Origin: Parvibaculum sp002684405
Lineage (GTDB): Bacteria > Pseudomonadota > Alphaproteobacteria > Parvibaculales > Parvibaculaceae
Length of the DNA stretch: 64,000 nucleotides
NCBI GenBank assembly: GCA_965140395.1
Contig: OZ223207.1
Span: 1,178,001 to 1,242,000 of the forward strand
Direction: 5' to 3'
Part shown: positions 63,708 to 64,000 of the stretch, piece by piece
Layout: each line of letters opens with the position of its first letter
Position numbering within the stretch: the stretch's first letter is position 1
Translations under genes and position numbers: made by a program
Notes under the pieces: model-generated
The model's database searches: none
What the model saw: only the letters and a program-made list of their open reading frames with translations
Told to the model about the DNA's origin: nothing

Positions 63708-64000
63708 ATGCCAAAACTGATCGACCATATCGAACGCCGCCGAGAGTTCACCGAAGCCGCCATCAGCGTTATCGGCCGGCGCGGTATCGACAATACGCGC
63801 CTCGCGGATGTCGCCCGCGCCGTCGGGGCGACCACGGGCGCGCTGACGCATTATTTCGAAGGCAAGGATGCGTTGCTGCTCGCCGCCTTCGATCACCTCG
63901 CGCAGCAAATATTGCAGGAGCTGCTATCGGACGACGGGACCGAAGACCTCGTCGCGCGCGCCGCCCTGGCCCTTCCGCTTGACGAGGAAGGCGTTTTGCA
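63708..64000 (+). CDS. TetR-family regulator, 3' end outside window
   Basis: The frame starts at ATG 63708 and is open at the window end; 97 residues are visible. The N-terminal domain has IERRREFTEAAISVIGRRG and the helix-turn-helix TRLADVARAVGATTGALTHYF, typical of TetR. The ligand-binding domain is cut off. It follows the kinase by 73 bases on the same strand. Targets are unknown. Confidence 0.85.
   Translation, partial: MPKLIDHIERRREFTEAAISVIGRRGIDNTRLADVARAVGATTGALTHYFEGKDALLLAAFDHLAQQILQELLSDDGTEDLVARAALALPLDEEGVL

Overview
The window is GC-rich bacterial chromosome with dense, mostly housekeeping gene content. Several traits point to an alphaproteobacterium: the dusB-ntrB-ntrC-ntrY-ntrX-trkA-dat-hfq-hflX order, a fused ispDF, a pyruvate dehydrogenase E1-beta with its own lipoyl domain, and the rlpA-dacA-tmk-holB-metG-tatD-MBL run. 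A CYP153-type P450 and a DUF1302 outer-membrane protein suggest a hydrocarbon- or lipid-using genus such as Parvibaculum. That genus assignment is inference only. No rRNA, CRISPR array, prophage, transposase or plasmid/ICE gene was seen. The one tRNA is tRNA-Ser(UGA).

Layout. 1-8.8 kb is an accessory stretch: an MFS transporter cut by the window edge, a glutathione S-transferase, a small Cys-rich exported protein, a thioesterase, an Omp25-like porin, TetR next to a divergent CYP153 P450, an NAD(P)-binding oxidoreductase, and an EamA transporter divergent from a MarR regulator. 7.9-11.1 kb is divergent oxyR/katG. 11.2-15.1 kb has a PAS-GGDEF-EAL protein, tRNA-Ser, a two-TM protein and an MmgE/PrpD protein. 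15.3-22.7 kb is a co-directional envelope and replication/translation run. 22.7-26.5 kb is a poorly characterised stretch: an Ala/Gly-rich exported protein, a two-TM protein, two tandem 2-oxoglutarate/Fe(II) oxygenases and a divergent haem-motif lipoprotein. 26.5-29.7 kb holds an MBL hydrolase, a GPH-type MFS transporter and mazG.

29.7-42.2 kb is one long minus-strand block for nitrogen and RNA regulation. 42.4-44.5 kb is ispDF-pgpA-cinA, separated from convergent ratA-lipA by a REP-like palindrome. 46.2-48.5 kb has a sulfatase and a TerC protein. 48.5-55.6 kb is central carbon metabolism with a division gene, eno-ftsB-pdhA-pdhB-pdhC-lpdA on the minus strand; lipA nearby supplies lipoate for the PDH lipoyl domains. 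55.8-58.7 kb is PadR divergent from DUF1302. 58.8-61.0 kb is a compact queC-queE-queD-queF operon that makes preQ1 for queuosine. 61.0-64.0 kb has an acyltransferase, an orphan membrane histidine kinase and a TetR gene cut by the window end.

I found no convincing new multi-gene system. The most unusual signals are non-coding: five GANTC (CcrM) sites in 90 bp and a long hairpin at the ftsB start, tandem palindromes at the MarR/EamA promoter, and inverted repeats upstream of ispDF, pdhA, padR and the orphan kinase. The tandem 2OG-oxygenase locus is the best candidate for undescribed biochemistry.
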